Assembly (NCBI RefSeq): GCF_042686025.1
Contig: NZ_JBHUOZ010000003.1
Location: forward strand, 434,001 to 498,000
Direction: 5' to 3'
DNA length: 64,000 nt
From: Terrimonas rubra
Lineage (GTDB): Bacteria > Bacteroidota > Bacteroidia > Chitinophagales > Chitinophagaceae
Part shown: positions 18,216-26,729 of the stretch, piece by piece
Numbering within the stretch: the first letter of the stretch is position 1
Layout: each line of letters starts with the position of its first letter
Position numbers and translations under genes: made by a program
The notes under the pieces: generated by a model
What the model saw: only the letters and a program-made list of their open reading frames with translations
Told to the model about the DNA's origin: nothing
Database searches by the model: none

Positions 18216-19325
18216 ATGAAACAATCCATACAGTGGATGTTGCTGATCGTTATAGCCTTTACCGCTTTGCCGGTAAGGGCTGTGGCGAACAACGGGTATA
18301 CCATTACAGGTACTATCCGTTCTTTTGTTGCTACCGAAGTCTATCTTACCTATGGTACCGTAGGCAAATCGGGCATTGATACCGCAACGGTAAAAAACGG
18401 CAGGTTTATTTTTAAAGGAAAAGTAAAAGAGCCCACACCGGCCATGTTATTCTCTAAAGATTATAAAGTACGGCTCGATCTTTTTATTGATAACGGGCTC
18501 ATTACGGTAACGGGTAATGCCGACTCTATGTACAGTTACAAAGTATTTAGTAAACTGGCAGCGGTAAAGGAGTTTGAACAGTTTAACCAACGCATTATGC
18601 AAAACCGGCAACATACCATTGCCCTGTTTCAGCAGGCATATGAACTGCGCAATGCCGGTGATAGTAGTAAAGCAAACGAACTGCAACAACAGGCTGATGC
18701 ACAGTACAAATCTGAATTTGCCATGCGTAAGGAATATGCATTGGCCTATCCCAAAAGTTATATAGCAGCCAAAGAGTTGTTAGCCTATACCGATGGAGCC
18801 AACCTGCCGGTAGCTATTGAGGGGTATGAAAATATGGATCCAACAATCAAAGCCTCTGCTATTGGTAAAGAGTTGGAGGAGAGGATCAATATCTTAACAA
18901 AAGTGGAACCAGGTAAACCGGCCCAGGCCTTTACACAGGCCGATGTAAATGGTAATCCTGTAAGCCTGGCATCTTATAAAGGAAAATATGTCCTGGTAGA
19001 ATTCTGGGCCAGTTGGTGCGGCCCCTGCCGTGCCGAAAACCCCAACCTGCTGGAGCAATACAACTTATATAAAAACAAAGGCTTTGATATTGTTGGTGTT
19101 TCTCTTGATGATAATAAAGAAAAATGGACCACAGCCATCGCCAAGGACGGCATGCCCTGGACACAGGTATCGGATTTAAAAGGCTGGAACAATATGGTGG
19201 CACTATTGTATGGTGTGAGGGCCGTTCCGGCCAGTTTTCTCATTGATCCGGCAGGTAAAATTGTAGCCAATGACCTGCGCGGTGAAACCCTCAATAAAAA
19301 GCTGCAACAACTTTTTTCCGAGTAA
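18216..19325 (+). CDS. DUF4369 / TlpA-family thiol-disulfide oxidoreductase
   Basis: This is a 369-residue secreted protein. The signal peptide ends near residue 24. The N-terminal DUF4369 domain (about 26-125; YTITGTIRSF, GRFIFKGKVKEP) is followed by a helical linker and a thioredoxin-fold AhpC/TSA-type domain (about 233-368). The redox motif is WCGPC with Cys268 and Cys271, and the cis-Pro loop is VRAVPASFLID. Such proteins are common in Bacteroidota PULs. They are thought to keep cysteines of exported proteins in the right redox state; the partner is unknown. It follows the fucosidase gene by 17 bases and is likely co-transcribed with it. Confidence 0.88.
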   Translation: MKQSIQWMLLIVIAFTALPVRAVANNGYTITGTIRSFVATEVYLTYGTVGKSGIDTATVKNGRFIFKGKVKEPTPAMLFSKDYKVRLDLFIDNGLITVTGNADSMYSYKVFSKLAAVKEFEQFNQRIMQNRQHTIALFQQAYELRNAGDSSKANELQQQADAQYKSEFAMRKEYALAYPKSYIAAKELLAYTDGANLPVAIEGYENMDPTIKASAIGKELEERINILTKVEPGKPAQAFTQADVNGNPVSLASYKGKYVLVEFWASWCGPCRAENPNLLEQYNLYKNKGFDIVGVSLDDNKEKWTTAIAKDGMPWTQVSDLKGWNNMVALLYGVRAVPASFLIDPAGKIVANDLRGETLNKKLQQLFSE

Positions 19326-19379
19326 ACTTACTAAGGCCAACCAGGTGAATATAAACTGGTTTATATAGCTCAAAAAATG

Positions 19380-19387
19380 TAAGTTTG
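19380..19387 (+). promoter_or_regulatory. Possible -7 promoter element for the GH92 fusion gene
   Basis: TAAGTTTG matches the Bacteroidota -7 consensus TAnnTTTG. No clear TTTG lies at -33. If used, it gives a leader of about 90 bases that contains the hairpin at 19431-19457. Confidence 0.4.
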
Positions 19388-19430
19388 GGGGCTATTATAG
19401 TCCCAAGGGTAATTATTAAACTTACAATAG

Positions 19431-19457
19431 GCAGGCAGGTTAAACAAACCAGCCTGC
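19431..19457 (+). promoter_or_regulatory. Leader hairpin upstream of the GH92 fusion gene
   Basis: An 11-bp stem GCAGGCAGGTT/AACCAGCCTGC with one mismatch and a 5-base loop starts 56 bases before the GH92 start codon. No T run follows, so it is more likely an mRNA leader structure than a terminator. Confidence 0.45.
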
Positions 19458-19486
19458 AACTGACCAACAGAAAATAAAATATACAG

Positions 19487-22450
19487 ATGAAAAAAATCTT
19501 GCTCTCTTTTGCCGCCTGTGCATTTTCATTACTATCGTTTTCGCAGCTGGTTGATAAAGTGACCAATCCCATTGATTATGTAAACCCTTTAATGGGTACC
19601 GACTCTGAAGTGGGCCTGTCTAATGGTAATACCTATCCTGCCATTGGCCTGCCATGGGGTATGAACCTGTGGACACCACAAACCGGTAAAAACGGTGATG
19701 GCTGGCAATATACTTACCGTGCCAATAAAATACAGGGCTTTAAACAAACCCACCAGCCTTCGCCCTGGATGAACGACTATGGTCAATTCTCCATTATGCC
19801 GGTAGTAGGTAAAGGAGTGTACAAACAGGAAGAAAGAGCAAGCTGGTTTTCGCATAAATCGGAAATAGCTAAGCCTAACTATTATAGCGTTTACCTGGCC
19901 GATCATGATGTAACAACCGAATTAACGCCTACTGAAAGAGCAGCGATGTTCCGCATTACTTTCCCCAAAACGGACAGCGCCTTTATTGTAGTAGATGCTT
20001 TTGACAGGGGCTCTTATGTAAAAGTAATACCGGAGCAAAATAAGATCATCGGTTACTCTACCCGTTACAGCCGTGGTAACCTGAAGAACTTTAAAAACTA
20101 CTTTGTTATTGTCTTCAACAAACCATTCAGCAATATAGCTACCTGGAATAAGGACGAGTTGAAAAAAAATGTGGCGGAAATGACCAGTGACCAAAGCGGT
20201 GCATTGGTAGGCTTCTCCATAAAAGGCAAACAGGACCTGGTGATCGCTAAAGTAGCATCTTCTTTCATCAGTGCGGAGCAGGCTGAATTAAATTTAAAAG
20301 AATTAGGCAATGATAATTTCGACCAGCTGGTAACAAAAGGTCGTGATATATGGAACAAAACCTTAGGTAAGCTGGAAGTATCAGGTGGCTCTATTGATGA
20401 TATCCGCACTTTCTACTCCTGTTTATACCGCACACTATTTTTCCCGAATAAACTATACGAAAAAAATGCACAGGGACAGATCGTGCATTACAGTCCCTAC
20501 AATGGCCAGGTATTACCGGGTTATATGTTTGGCGGTACCGGCTTCTGGGATACTTTCCGGGCTTTGTATCCCTTCCTGAACCTGATGTATCCTGCCATTA
20601 ACAAAGAAATGCAGGAAGGCCTGATCAATGATTATAAAGAGGGTGGTTTCCTGCCTGAATGGAGCAGCCCCGGTTTTGCCGATATCATGATCGGTAATAA
20701 CTCGGCTTCAGTTGTGTCTGATGCTTATATCAAAGGCTTACGTGGTTATGATATTGAAAAACTATACGAGGCTCTATTACATGGCGCCAATAATGAAGGC
20801 CCCATGACAGCCGTAGGCCGTAAAGGTGTGAAATACTACAATTATTTGGGTTATGTGCCTTACGATGTTGGTATTAATGAAAATGCGGCCCGTACCCTGG
20901 AATATGCTTATGATGACTTTACCATTTATCAATTGGCCAAAGCATTAAAAAGACCACAGGCCGAAATTGATCTCTATGCAACCCGCAGCCAGAACTACCG
21001 CAACCTGTTCAGTAAAGAACATAAACTGATGCGCGGCCGTAATAAAGATGGCAGCTTCCAGTCGCCTTTCAATCCTTACAAATGGGGTGATGCTTTTACC
21101 GAAGGTAACAGCTGGCATTACAGCTGGAGTGTTTTCCATGATGTACAGGGGCTGATTGACTTAATGGGTGGCCGTAAAGATTTTATTACGATGCTGGACT
21201 CCGTATTTATTATGCCGCCGGTATTTGATGATACTTACTATGGTGGTGTGATACACGAGATCAGGGAAATGCAGATCGCTAATATGGGGCAGTATGCACA
21301 CGGTAACCAGCCTATACAGCACATGATCTATTTATATAACTATGCCGGGCAGCCATGGAAAACCCAGCATTGGGCAAGAGAAACCATGAACCGTATGTAT
21401 AAACCTACGCCCGACGGGTACTGTGGTGATGAGGATAATGGGCAAACATCTGCCTGGTACGTGTTCTCGGCTTTAGGTTTTTATCCTGTATGTCCCGGTA
21501 CCGATCAATATGTGTTTGGTACACCGTTATTCAAATCGGTAACACTGCACCTGGAGAATGGTAAGAAATTTGTGATACAGGCGCCTGCCAGCTCAGCGCA
21601 AAACAAATATGTACATGCCCGTAGTTTAAATGGTAAACCCCTGACCAAAACCTTTATTACGCATACCGATGTATTAAAAGGCGGCCAGTTGCTGGTACAA
21701 CAAAAAAAAACGCCGAGTTTTACTTTAGGTGTAGAGCCCAATGAAGTGCCTTACTCTTTCTCACATCCTTTATACAATCCCGATGCAAAAAAATATATAC
21801 CTAAGGATGTAAGTAAGGCCGTGTCAGAATTAAATAAAATATACCGCCACGATTCGGTTACTAAAAACGGGTATACGCTGGTATTTACCGTAAAGGATGA
21901 AAACTTCAGCGCTGTTACACAAAAGCGTATGACGGATGCTTTCTTTGAAGTGTATCCTAAGCTGGCAGCTGAATACAATGCCAACACCCTGAAGAAAGTA
22001 AGCTTTGTGGTAGATCCTTTTTACAACGGTGTGGCTGCCACCAGCAATGGTGTAGTGGTATACAGTCCTGAATGGTTAAAAAATAATCCCGAAGATATTG
22101 ACGTGGTAACCCACGAAGCCATGCATATTGTACAAAACTATGGTGGTAACCGCGTGCCGGGCTGGGTAACCGAGGGCATTGCCGATTACGTACGTTATAA
22201 ATTTGGCATTAATAACCCCGCTGCAAAATGGGCCCTGCCTGATTGGGATGCCAAACATAATTATACCAACAGTTACCGTATTACGGCACGATTTTTTAAC
22301 TGGATAGAAACAAAAGTGAAACCCGGTTCGATGGTAGCCCTGAACCAGGCTGCCAGGGAAAATAAATTCAGCCGCGACATATGGGAACAAACAACCGGTA
22401 AAAGCCTCGATGAACTCTGGGCAGATTATGTAACAGCTAAAGGCGAATAG
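19487..22450 (+). CDS. GH92 alpha-mannosidase fused to a BSP-type (PF04450-like) metallopeptidase domain
   Basis: This is a 987-residue secreted protein with two parts. Residues about 27-760 are a GH92 exo-alpha-mannosidase: VNPLMGTDS, GLPWGMNLWTPQ, FWDTFRALYPFLN, EGNSWHYSW (containing the likely general acid Glu) and GDEDNGQTSAWYVFSALGFY (catalytic acidic pocket). At the position of the usual HGNEP motif this enzyme reads HGNQP (H605, Q608), which may change the leaving-group subsite. Residues about 780-985 match the 'basic secretory protein' family: HEAMH at 876-880 (HExxH zinc motif), then GWVTEGIADYVRY with E896. A catalytic mannosidase and an apparently intact zinc site thus sit in one chain. 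It has its own possible promoter but is co-directional with the PUL. Confidence 0.88.
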   Translation: MKKILLSFAACAFSLLSFSQLVDKVTNPIDYVNPLMGTDSEVGLSNGNTYPAIGLPWGMNLWTPQTGKNGDGWQYTYRANKIQGFKQTHQPSPWMNDYGQFSIMPVVGKGVYKQEERASWFSHKSEIAKPNYYSVYLADHDVTTELTPTERAAMFRITFPKTDSAFIVVDAFDRGSYVKVIPEQNKIIGYSTRYSRGNLKNFKNYFVIVFNKPFSNIATWNKDELKKNVAEMTSDQSGALVGFSIKGKQDLVIAKVASSFISAEQAELNLKELGNDNFDQLVTKGRDIWNKTLGKLEVSGGSIDDIRTFYSCLYRTLFFPNKLYEKNAQGQIVHYSPYNGQVLPGYMFGGTGFWDTFRALYPFLNLMYPAINKEMQEGLINDYKEGGFLPEWSSPGFADIMIGNNSASVVSDAYIKGLRGYDIEKLYEALLHGANNEGPMTAVGRKGVKYYNYLGYVPYDVGINENAARTLEYAYDDFTIYQLAKALKRPQAEIDLYATRSQNYRNLFSKEHKLMRGRNKDGSFQSPFNPYKWGDAFTEGNSWHYSWSVFHDVQGLIDLMGGRKDFITMLDSVFIMPPVFDDTYYGGVIHEIREMQIANMGQYAHGNQPIQHMIYLYNYAGQPWKTQHWARETMNRMYKPTPDGYCGDEDNGQTSAWYVFSALGFYPVCPGTDQYVFGTPLFKSVTLHLENGKKFVIQAPASSAQNKYVHARSLNGKPLTKTFITHTDVLKGGQLLVQQKKTPSFTLGVEPNEVPYSFSHPLYNPDAKKYIPKDVSKAVSELNKIYRHDSVTKNGYTLVFTVKDENFSAVTQKRMTDAFFEVYPKLAAEYNANTLKKVSFVVDPFYNGVAATSNGVVVYSPEWLKNNPEDIDVVTHEAMHIVQNYGGNRVPGWVTEGIADYVRYKFGINNPAAKWALPDWDAKHNYTNSYRITARFFNWIETKVKPGSMVALNQAARENKFSRDIWEQTTGKSLDELWADYVTAKGE

Positions 22451-22588
22451 TATACCCGGTACATGCGCAATGTTTAATAGCCGGCTTTATTACTTTGGTT
22501 GCTGAATATATACACAACGATCTGCTGCCAGCCACAAACAGGAAGAACAGCTAATAAACCCTCATATTTTAATATTAAACATTGTATC

Positions 22589-23410
22589 ATGAGCACTATT
22601 AAATTAAACGACCAGACAGAAATTTATTACAAAGACTGGGGCAGCGGACAGCCCATTGTTTTTCATCATGGCTGGCCATTATGCAGTGATGACTGGGATA
22701 AACAAATGTTGTTTTTCCTGGACCAGGGATACCGTGTAATTGCGCATGACAGGCGCGGCCACGGACGTTCTACCCAAACAGCCGATGGCAATGAAATGGA
22801 TACCTATGCTGCCGATGTAGCGGCATTAACACAGGCGCTTGACCTGAAAGATGCCATTCATATCGGGCACTCGACCGGCGGAGGCGAAGCCATCCGTTAT
22901 ATTGCCAAACATGGTAAAGGACGAGTGGCTAAAGCGGTTCTTATTGGTGCGGTTACCCCCATTATGGTAAAAACGGCCGGTAATCTGGATGGCGTGGATA
23001 TGAAGGTCTTTGATGATATACGCAATAATGTATTGACCAACCGCCAGCAGTTTTACCAGGAACTGCCCATTCCTTTTTATGGGTATAACCGCGACGGGGC
23101 AAAAAAATCACAGGGTGTAGTGGATAACTGGTGGCGCCAGGGTATGATGGGTGGCATTAAAGCACAGTATGATTGTATCAAGGCTTTTTCCGAGACCGAT
23201 TTTACGGAAGACCTGAAAGCCGTGGATATCCCGGTATTGGTATTACATGGCGAGGATGACCAGATCGTGCCTTATAAAACAACAGGCGTGGCAGCAGCTA
23301 AATTACTGAAGCAGGGTAAATTGATCACTTATCCCGGTTTATCGCATGGTATGCCTACTGTTAATGCCGATGAAATAAATAAAGACATCCTGGCTTTTCT
23401 TAAATCATAA
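22589..23410 (+). CDS. Alpha/beta hydrolase, non-haem chloroperoxidase-like
   Basis: This is a 273-residue protein of the alpha/beta hydrolase fold. The start at 22589 (MSTIKLN) is chosen over a TTG codon 30 codons upstream because homologous enzymes begin near this point and the extension is irregular. Motifs are the oxyanion HHGWP (26-30), nucleophile S95 in IGHSTGGGEA, the acid in VLHGEDDQIVPY and His in GLSHGMPT. The family is often annotated as bacterial chloroperoxidase or arylesterase; the natural activity is usually ester hydrolysis. No signal peptide is seen, so it is probably cytoplasmic. It lies between two GH92 genes, but a role in glycan use is only suggested by position (for example removal of an ester decoration). 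Confidence 0.85.
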   Translation: MSTIKLNDQTEIYYKDWGSGQPIVFHHGWPLCSDDWDKQMLFFLDQGYRVIAHDRRGHGRSTQTADGNEMDTYAADVAALTQALDLKDAIHIGHSTGGGEAIRYIAKHGKGRVAKAVLIGAVTPIMVKTAGNLDGVDMKVFDDIRNNVLTNRQQFYQELPIPFYGYNRDGAKKSQGVVDNWWRQGMMGGIKAQYDCIKAFSETDFTEDLKAVDIPVLVLHGEDDQIVPYKTTGVAAAKLLKQGKLITYPGLSHGMPTVNADEINKDILAFLKS

Positions 23411-23485
23411 ACTGTTGCCCTGGTTTTATTTGCATTACACTATTTTTATATATTAAAGTTTACAATTACATAGTATTAAATCAAG

Positions 23486-25792
23486 ATGATGTTAGCTAAA
23501 GCTTTTTTGAGTGCAACTGTTGTTGTGTCACTATCAGCAACAGTTGTTGCTCAAAACAATGGTTCCGAACTACTGCGTTATGTGAAACCAACAACCGGCA
23601 CAGCCCGTATGGGGCATGTGTTTCCCGGCGCTACCGTGCCCTTTGGTATGGTGCAGTTAAGTCCGGATACGGACACCATCCCTTACGAAGTAAATGGCAG
23701 GTATAACCCGGATGTATATAAATACTGTGCGGGTTACCAGTACGAGGATAAAACCATTGTAGGCTTTAGTCATACCCATTTCAGCGGTACGGGGCATTCC
23801 GACCTGGGTGATCTGCTGGTAATGCCTACTGTAGGCACTTTGCAGTTAAATCCGGGGGTGGCTTCTGATCCAAAAACAGGGTTTCGCTCCACCTATTCGC
23901 ATGATAATGAAGAAGCATCACCGGCTTACTATAAAGTTAAATTAGACGATCACAATATCCTGGCCGAGTTAACGGCCACCAACAGGGTAGGTGTGCATCG
24001 TTATACTTTCCCGAAAAGTGACCAGTCGCATATTATACTGGACCTGATGCACGGCATTTACAATTACAACGAAAAAAATGTATGGACTTTTGTGCGTGTG
24101 GTGAACGATACGCTGGTAACAGGTTATCGCCAGACACATGGCTGGGCACGTACCCGCACCGTATATTTTGCCATGACCTTCTCCAAACCTTTTAAAAGTT
24201 ATGGCAGTAAGAACTTTGATGAAAAGCAGGCCTATCGTGGTTTCTGGGGCCGTTTTGACCAGAGCAGAAACTTCCCCGACCTGGCAGCCAAAAAACTGCG
24301 CATGCATTTTGACTTTGATACCAAAGAAGGCGAGCAGGTAATGCTGAAGATGGCTATTTCTTCTGTTAGCCAGGAAGGTGCATTAATGAACCTGCGTACA
24401 GAAACACCGGGCTGGAGTTTTGAAAATATACAACAACAGGGCCGTGACCTGTGGGCAAAAGAATTGAACAAGGTGGTAATTGATGCAGACGATAACGAAA
24501 CCAAAGAAAATTTTTATACAGCTATGTATCACGCGGCTTTATCGCCAACAACCTATATGGATGTGGACGGCCGTTACCGTGGCCTGGACCAGGAGATACA
24601 TACGGCTAAAGGATTTACCAATTATACTACTTTTTCCCTGTGGGATACTTACCGGGCACTGCATCCGCTGTTCAATATACTACAACCTAAACGTAATGGG
24701 GATATGGTACAATCCATGTTAGTGCATTATGACCAGAGTGTATTAAAAATGTTACCCATCTGGAGCCATTATGCCAATGATAACTGGTGTATGATCGGTT
24801 ATCATGCCGTTACAGTTATTGCTGATGCAGCAATGAAGGGTGTTCCGGGTTTTGATGCCAATAAAGCATTGGATGCCTGTATAGCCACGGCCAACAGGAG
24901 GGATTTTGATGGTATTGGATATTATATTGACAAAGGTTATGTGCCGGAAGATAAAAGCGGCTCTTCGGTTTCCAAAACCCTGGAATATGCTTTTGATGAC
25001 TGGACCATTGCACAACTGGCCAAAAAACTGGGTCGTATGGATGTGTATGAAACATTCATGAAACGTTCGGAGAATTATAAGAATGTATACGATGCTTCTA
25101 TCGGTTATATGCGTCCCAAACTGAACGATGGAAGCTTCAGAAAGGAGTTTGACGTATTAAGTACCCATGGCCAGGGTTTTATTGAAGGCAATGCCTGGAA
25201 CTACAGTTTATATGTACCGCACCAGCCTAAAGAATTGATCAGTATGATGGGCGGCGATAAAAAATTTGTGGCCCACCTGGATTCCTTATTCACCATGCAT
25301 TTACCGGATGAGTTTTTTGCCGGAACGGAGGATATTACCCGCGACGGTATTATTGGTAACTATGTACATGGTAACGAACCGTCGCATCACGTGGCCTACC
25401 TGTACAACTATGCCGGCAAGCCCTGGAAAACCCAGGAGCGTACCCGCATGATCTTAAAGAAACAATACCATTCCGGCCCCGCAGGTTTGGGCGGTAATGA
25501 TGATTGCGGACAAATGAGTGCCTGGTATATTTTTTCGGCATTAGGTTTTTACCCCGTGGCTCCCGGCAGCACTTACTACGATATTACCAGTCCGGCAGTA
25601 AGCAAAGCGGTGATTAACCTGGATAATGGCAAAAAGTTTGAAATTGAAACCATCGGCCAGTCAGATAAAAACGTTTACATCAGCAAGATTTTATTAAACG
25701 GCAAACCCTACAATAGCTGGCAGTTAAACCATGCCGATATTATGAACGGTGGTAAAATAACCTATTACCTGTCAGCCAAACATGGTAAATAA
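23486..25792 (+). CDS. GH92 exo-alpha-mannosidase
   Basis: This is a 768-residue secreted enzyme with a signal peptide ending near VVAQ (residue 23). It has the full GH92 motif set: GHVFPGATVPFGMVQLSPDT, GFSHTHFSGTGHSD, WDTYRALHPLFNI, EGNAWNYSLYVPHQ with the likely general acid Glu, HGNEPSHH (H628, E631) and GNDDCGQMSAWYIFSALGFY. The HGNEPSHH form is the usual one for alpha-1,2-mannosidases of this family, in contrast to the HGNQP form of the first GH92 protein of this locus. The length is normal for a single-domain GH92. It is followed after 25 bases by a small alpha/beta hydrolase gene, probably in the same transcript. Confidence 0.93.
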   Translation: MMLAKAFLSATVVVSLSATVVAQNNGSELLRYVKPTTGTARMGHVFPGATVPFGMVQLSPDTDTIPYEVNGRYNPDVYKYCAGYQYEDKTIVGFSHTHFSGTGHSDLGDLLVMPTVGTLQLNPGVASDPKTGFRSTYSHDNEEASPAYYKVKLDDHNILAELTATNRVGVHRYTFPKSDQSHIILDLMHGIYNYNEKNVWTFVRVVNDTLVTGYRQTHGWARTRTVYFAMTFSKPFKSYGSKNFDEKQAYRGFWGRFDQSRNFPDLAAKKLRMHFDFDTKEGEQVMLKMAISSVSQEGALMNLRTETPGWSFENIQQQGRDLWAKELNKVVIDADDNETKENFYTAMYHAALSPTTYMDVDGRYRGLDQEIHTAKGFTNYTTFSLWDTYRALHPLFNILQPKRNGDMVQSMLVHYDQSVLKMLPIWSHYANDNWCMIGYHAVTVIADAAMKGVPGFDANKALDACIATANRRDFDGIGYYIDKGYVPEDKSGSSVSKTLEYAFDDWTIAQLAKKLGRMDVYETFMKRSENYKNVYDASIGYMRPKLNDGSFRKEFDVLSTHGQGFIEGNAWNYSLYVPHQPKELISMMGGDKKFVAHLDSLFTMHLPDEFFAGTEDITRDGIIGNYVHGNEPSHHVAYLYNYAGKPWKTQERTRMILKKQYHSGPAGLGGNDDCGQMSAWYIFSALGFYPVAPGSTYYDITSPAVSKAVINLDNGKKFEIETIGQSDKNVYISKILLNGKPYNSWQLNHADIMNGGKITYYLSAKHGK

Positions 25793-25817
25793 GACATTGA
25801 GGTAAACAGGTAGATCA

Positions 25818-26465
25818 ATGGCAAAAAAGCTGTACATATTTAGCGGGCTTGGTGCCGATGAAAGGGTTTTTGAACGGCTTGATTTTCCCGGTTTTTCAGT
25901 GACTTTTATTAAATGGATCACTCCGCTGAAAGGGGAGTCAATTGAACAATATACTGCCAGGTTGTTACAGCAGGTAACCACGCCAAAGCCTGTATTAATT
26001 GGTCTTTCTTTTGGTGGCCTGATCGCCGTAGAAGCTGCGAAGCAGGTAACAACGGAAAAAGTGATACTAATAGCTTCCGCCAAAACAAAAAACGAGATAC
26101 CTTTTTATTACCGTTTTGCCGGGGCGCTCAGGTTACACAAACTGGTACCTGCAAGCCTGTTCAAAAGGTCAAATACCATCACCCACTGGTTTTTCGGCGC
26201 ATATACTGCTTTTGAAAAAAAGCTGTTAAAACAGATCTTACAGGATACTGACCCGGTTTTTTTGAACTGGGCCATCGATAAAATTGTACGCTGGTCCAAC
26301 CGAACACCCATTCAAAACCTGTTTCACCTGCACGGAACAAGCGACCGGATCTTACCGCTGCGATTTGTACATTGTGATATGACCATTAAAAATGGCGGCC
26401 ATTTTATGACACTGAACAAAGTGGAGGAGATCAACCGTATTTTACAACAACAGTTAATTGATTAA
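25818..26465 (+). CDS. Small alpha/beta hydrolase
   Basis: This is a 215-residue protein without signal peptide. The oxyanion-hole region is FSGLGADERVF (8-18). The nucleophile is S64 in LIGLSFGGLIA, the acid probably lies in HGTSDRILP, and the His in NGGHFMTLNK. The substrate is unknown; esterase or lipase-like activity is the general expectation. It follows the second GH92 gene by 25 bases and is closed by a strong terminator, so it is the last gene of the PUL-side transcript. Confidence 0.8.
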   Translation: MAKKLYIFSGLGADERVFERLDFPGFSVTFIKWITPLKGESIEQYTARLLQQVTTPKPVLIGLSFGGLIAVEAAKQVTTEKVILIASAKTKNEIPFYYRFAGALRLHKLVPASLFKRSNTITHWFFGAYTAFEKKLLKQILQDTDPVFLNWAIDKIVRWSNRTPIQNLFHLHGTSDRILPLRFVHCDMTIKNGGHFMTLNKVEEINRILQQQLID

Positions 26466-26492
26466 ACCGGGTCAATATTCCGGAATTCGTTT

Positions 26493-26525
26493 AACAGGCA
26501 AGCAATAAAGTTTGCCTGTTTTTTT
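26493..26525 (+). terminator. Rho-independent terminator at the end of the PUL
   Basis: A 9-bp perfect stem AACAGGCAA/TTGCCTGTT with a 10-base loop is followed by a T run. It lies 27 bases after the alpha/beta hydrolase stop codon. Confidence 0.9.
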
Positions 26526-26626
26526 ATACCCTTTGGCGACAAATCTGCTGCCCAACCTTGTTGGTGCAGTACAAGTGTGCGACGCAAGGCACGATGATTA
26601 GGATTACTACAGTTGGCGTCCTAAAA

Positions 26627-26661
26627 ATCTTAGATCTCAGATCTGAGATCTAAGATCTGCT
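26627..26661. repeat. Palindromic 7-bp repeat array upstream of the acyl-CoA dehydrogenase
   Basis: Four heptamers ATCTTAG, ATCTCAG, ATCTGAG, ATCTAAG (consensus ATCTNAG) follow each other, with a partial fifth. Positions 26627-26656 form a perfect 30-bp palindrome. It is enclosed by a further inverted pair CCTAAAAA (26620-26627) and TTTTTAGG (26672-26679). It lies between the PUL terminator and the promoter of the next gene. Confidence 0.75.
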
Positions 26662-26699
26662 TCGCACAGACTTTTTAGGTTTCGACAGCCCGTATTTCT

Positions 26700-26707
26700 T
26701 ACCTTTG
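26700..26707 (+). promoter_or_regulatory. Promoter -7 element of the acyl-CoA dehydrogenase gene
   Basis: TACCTTTG fits TAnnTTTG exactly and lies 22 bases before the ATG. The -33 element is weak (TTTCG at about 26680). Confidence 0.65.
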
Positions 26708-26729
26708 TACCCTAAAATTACTTTGCTAT

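Noticed and set aside
26627..26656. The 30-bp palindrome as the terminator of the PUL
   Set aside because: A standard terminator already lies at 26493-26525, and the palindrome is not followed by a T run.
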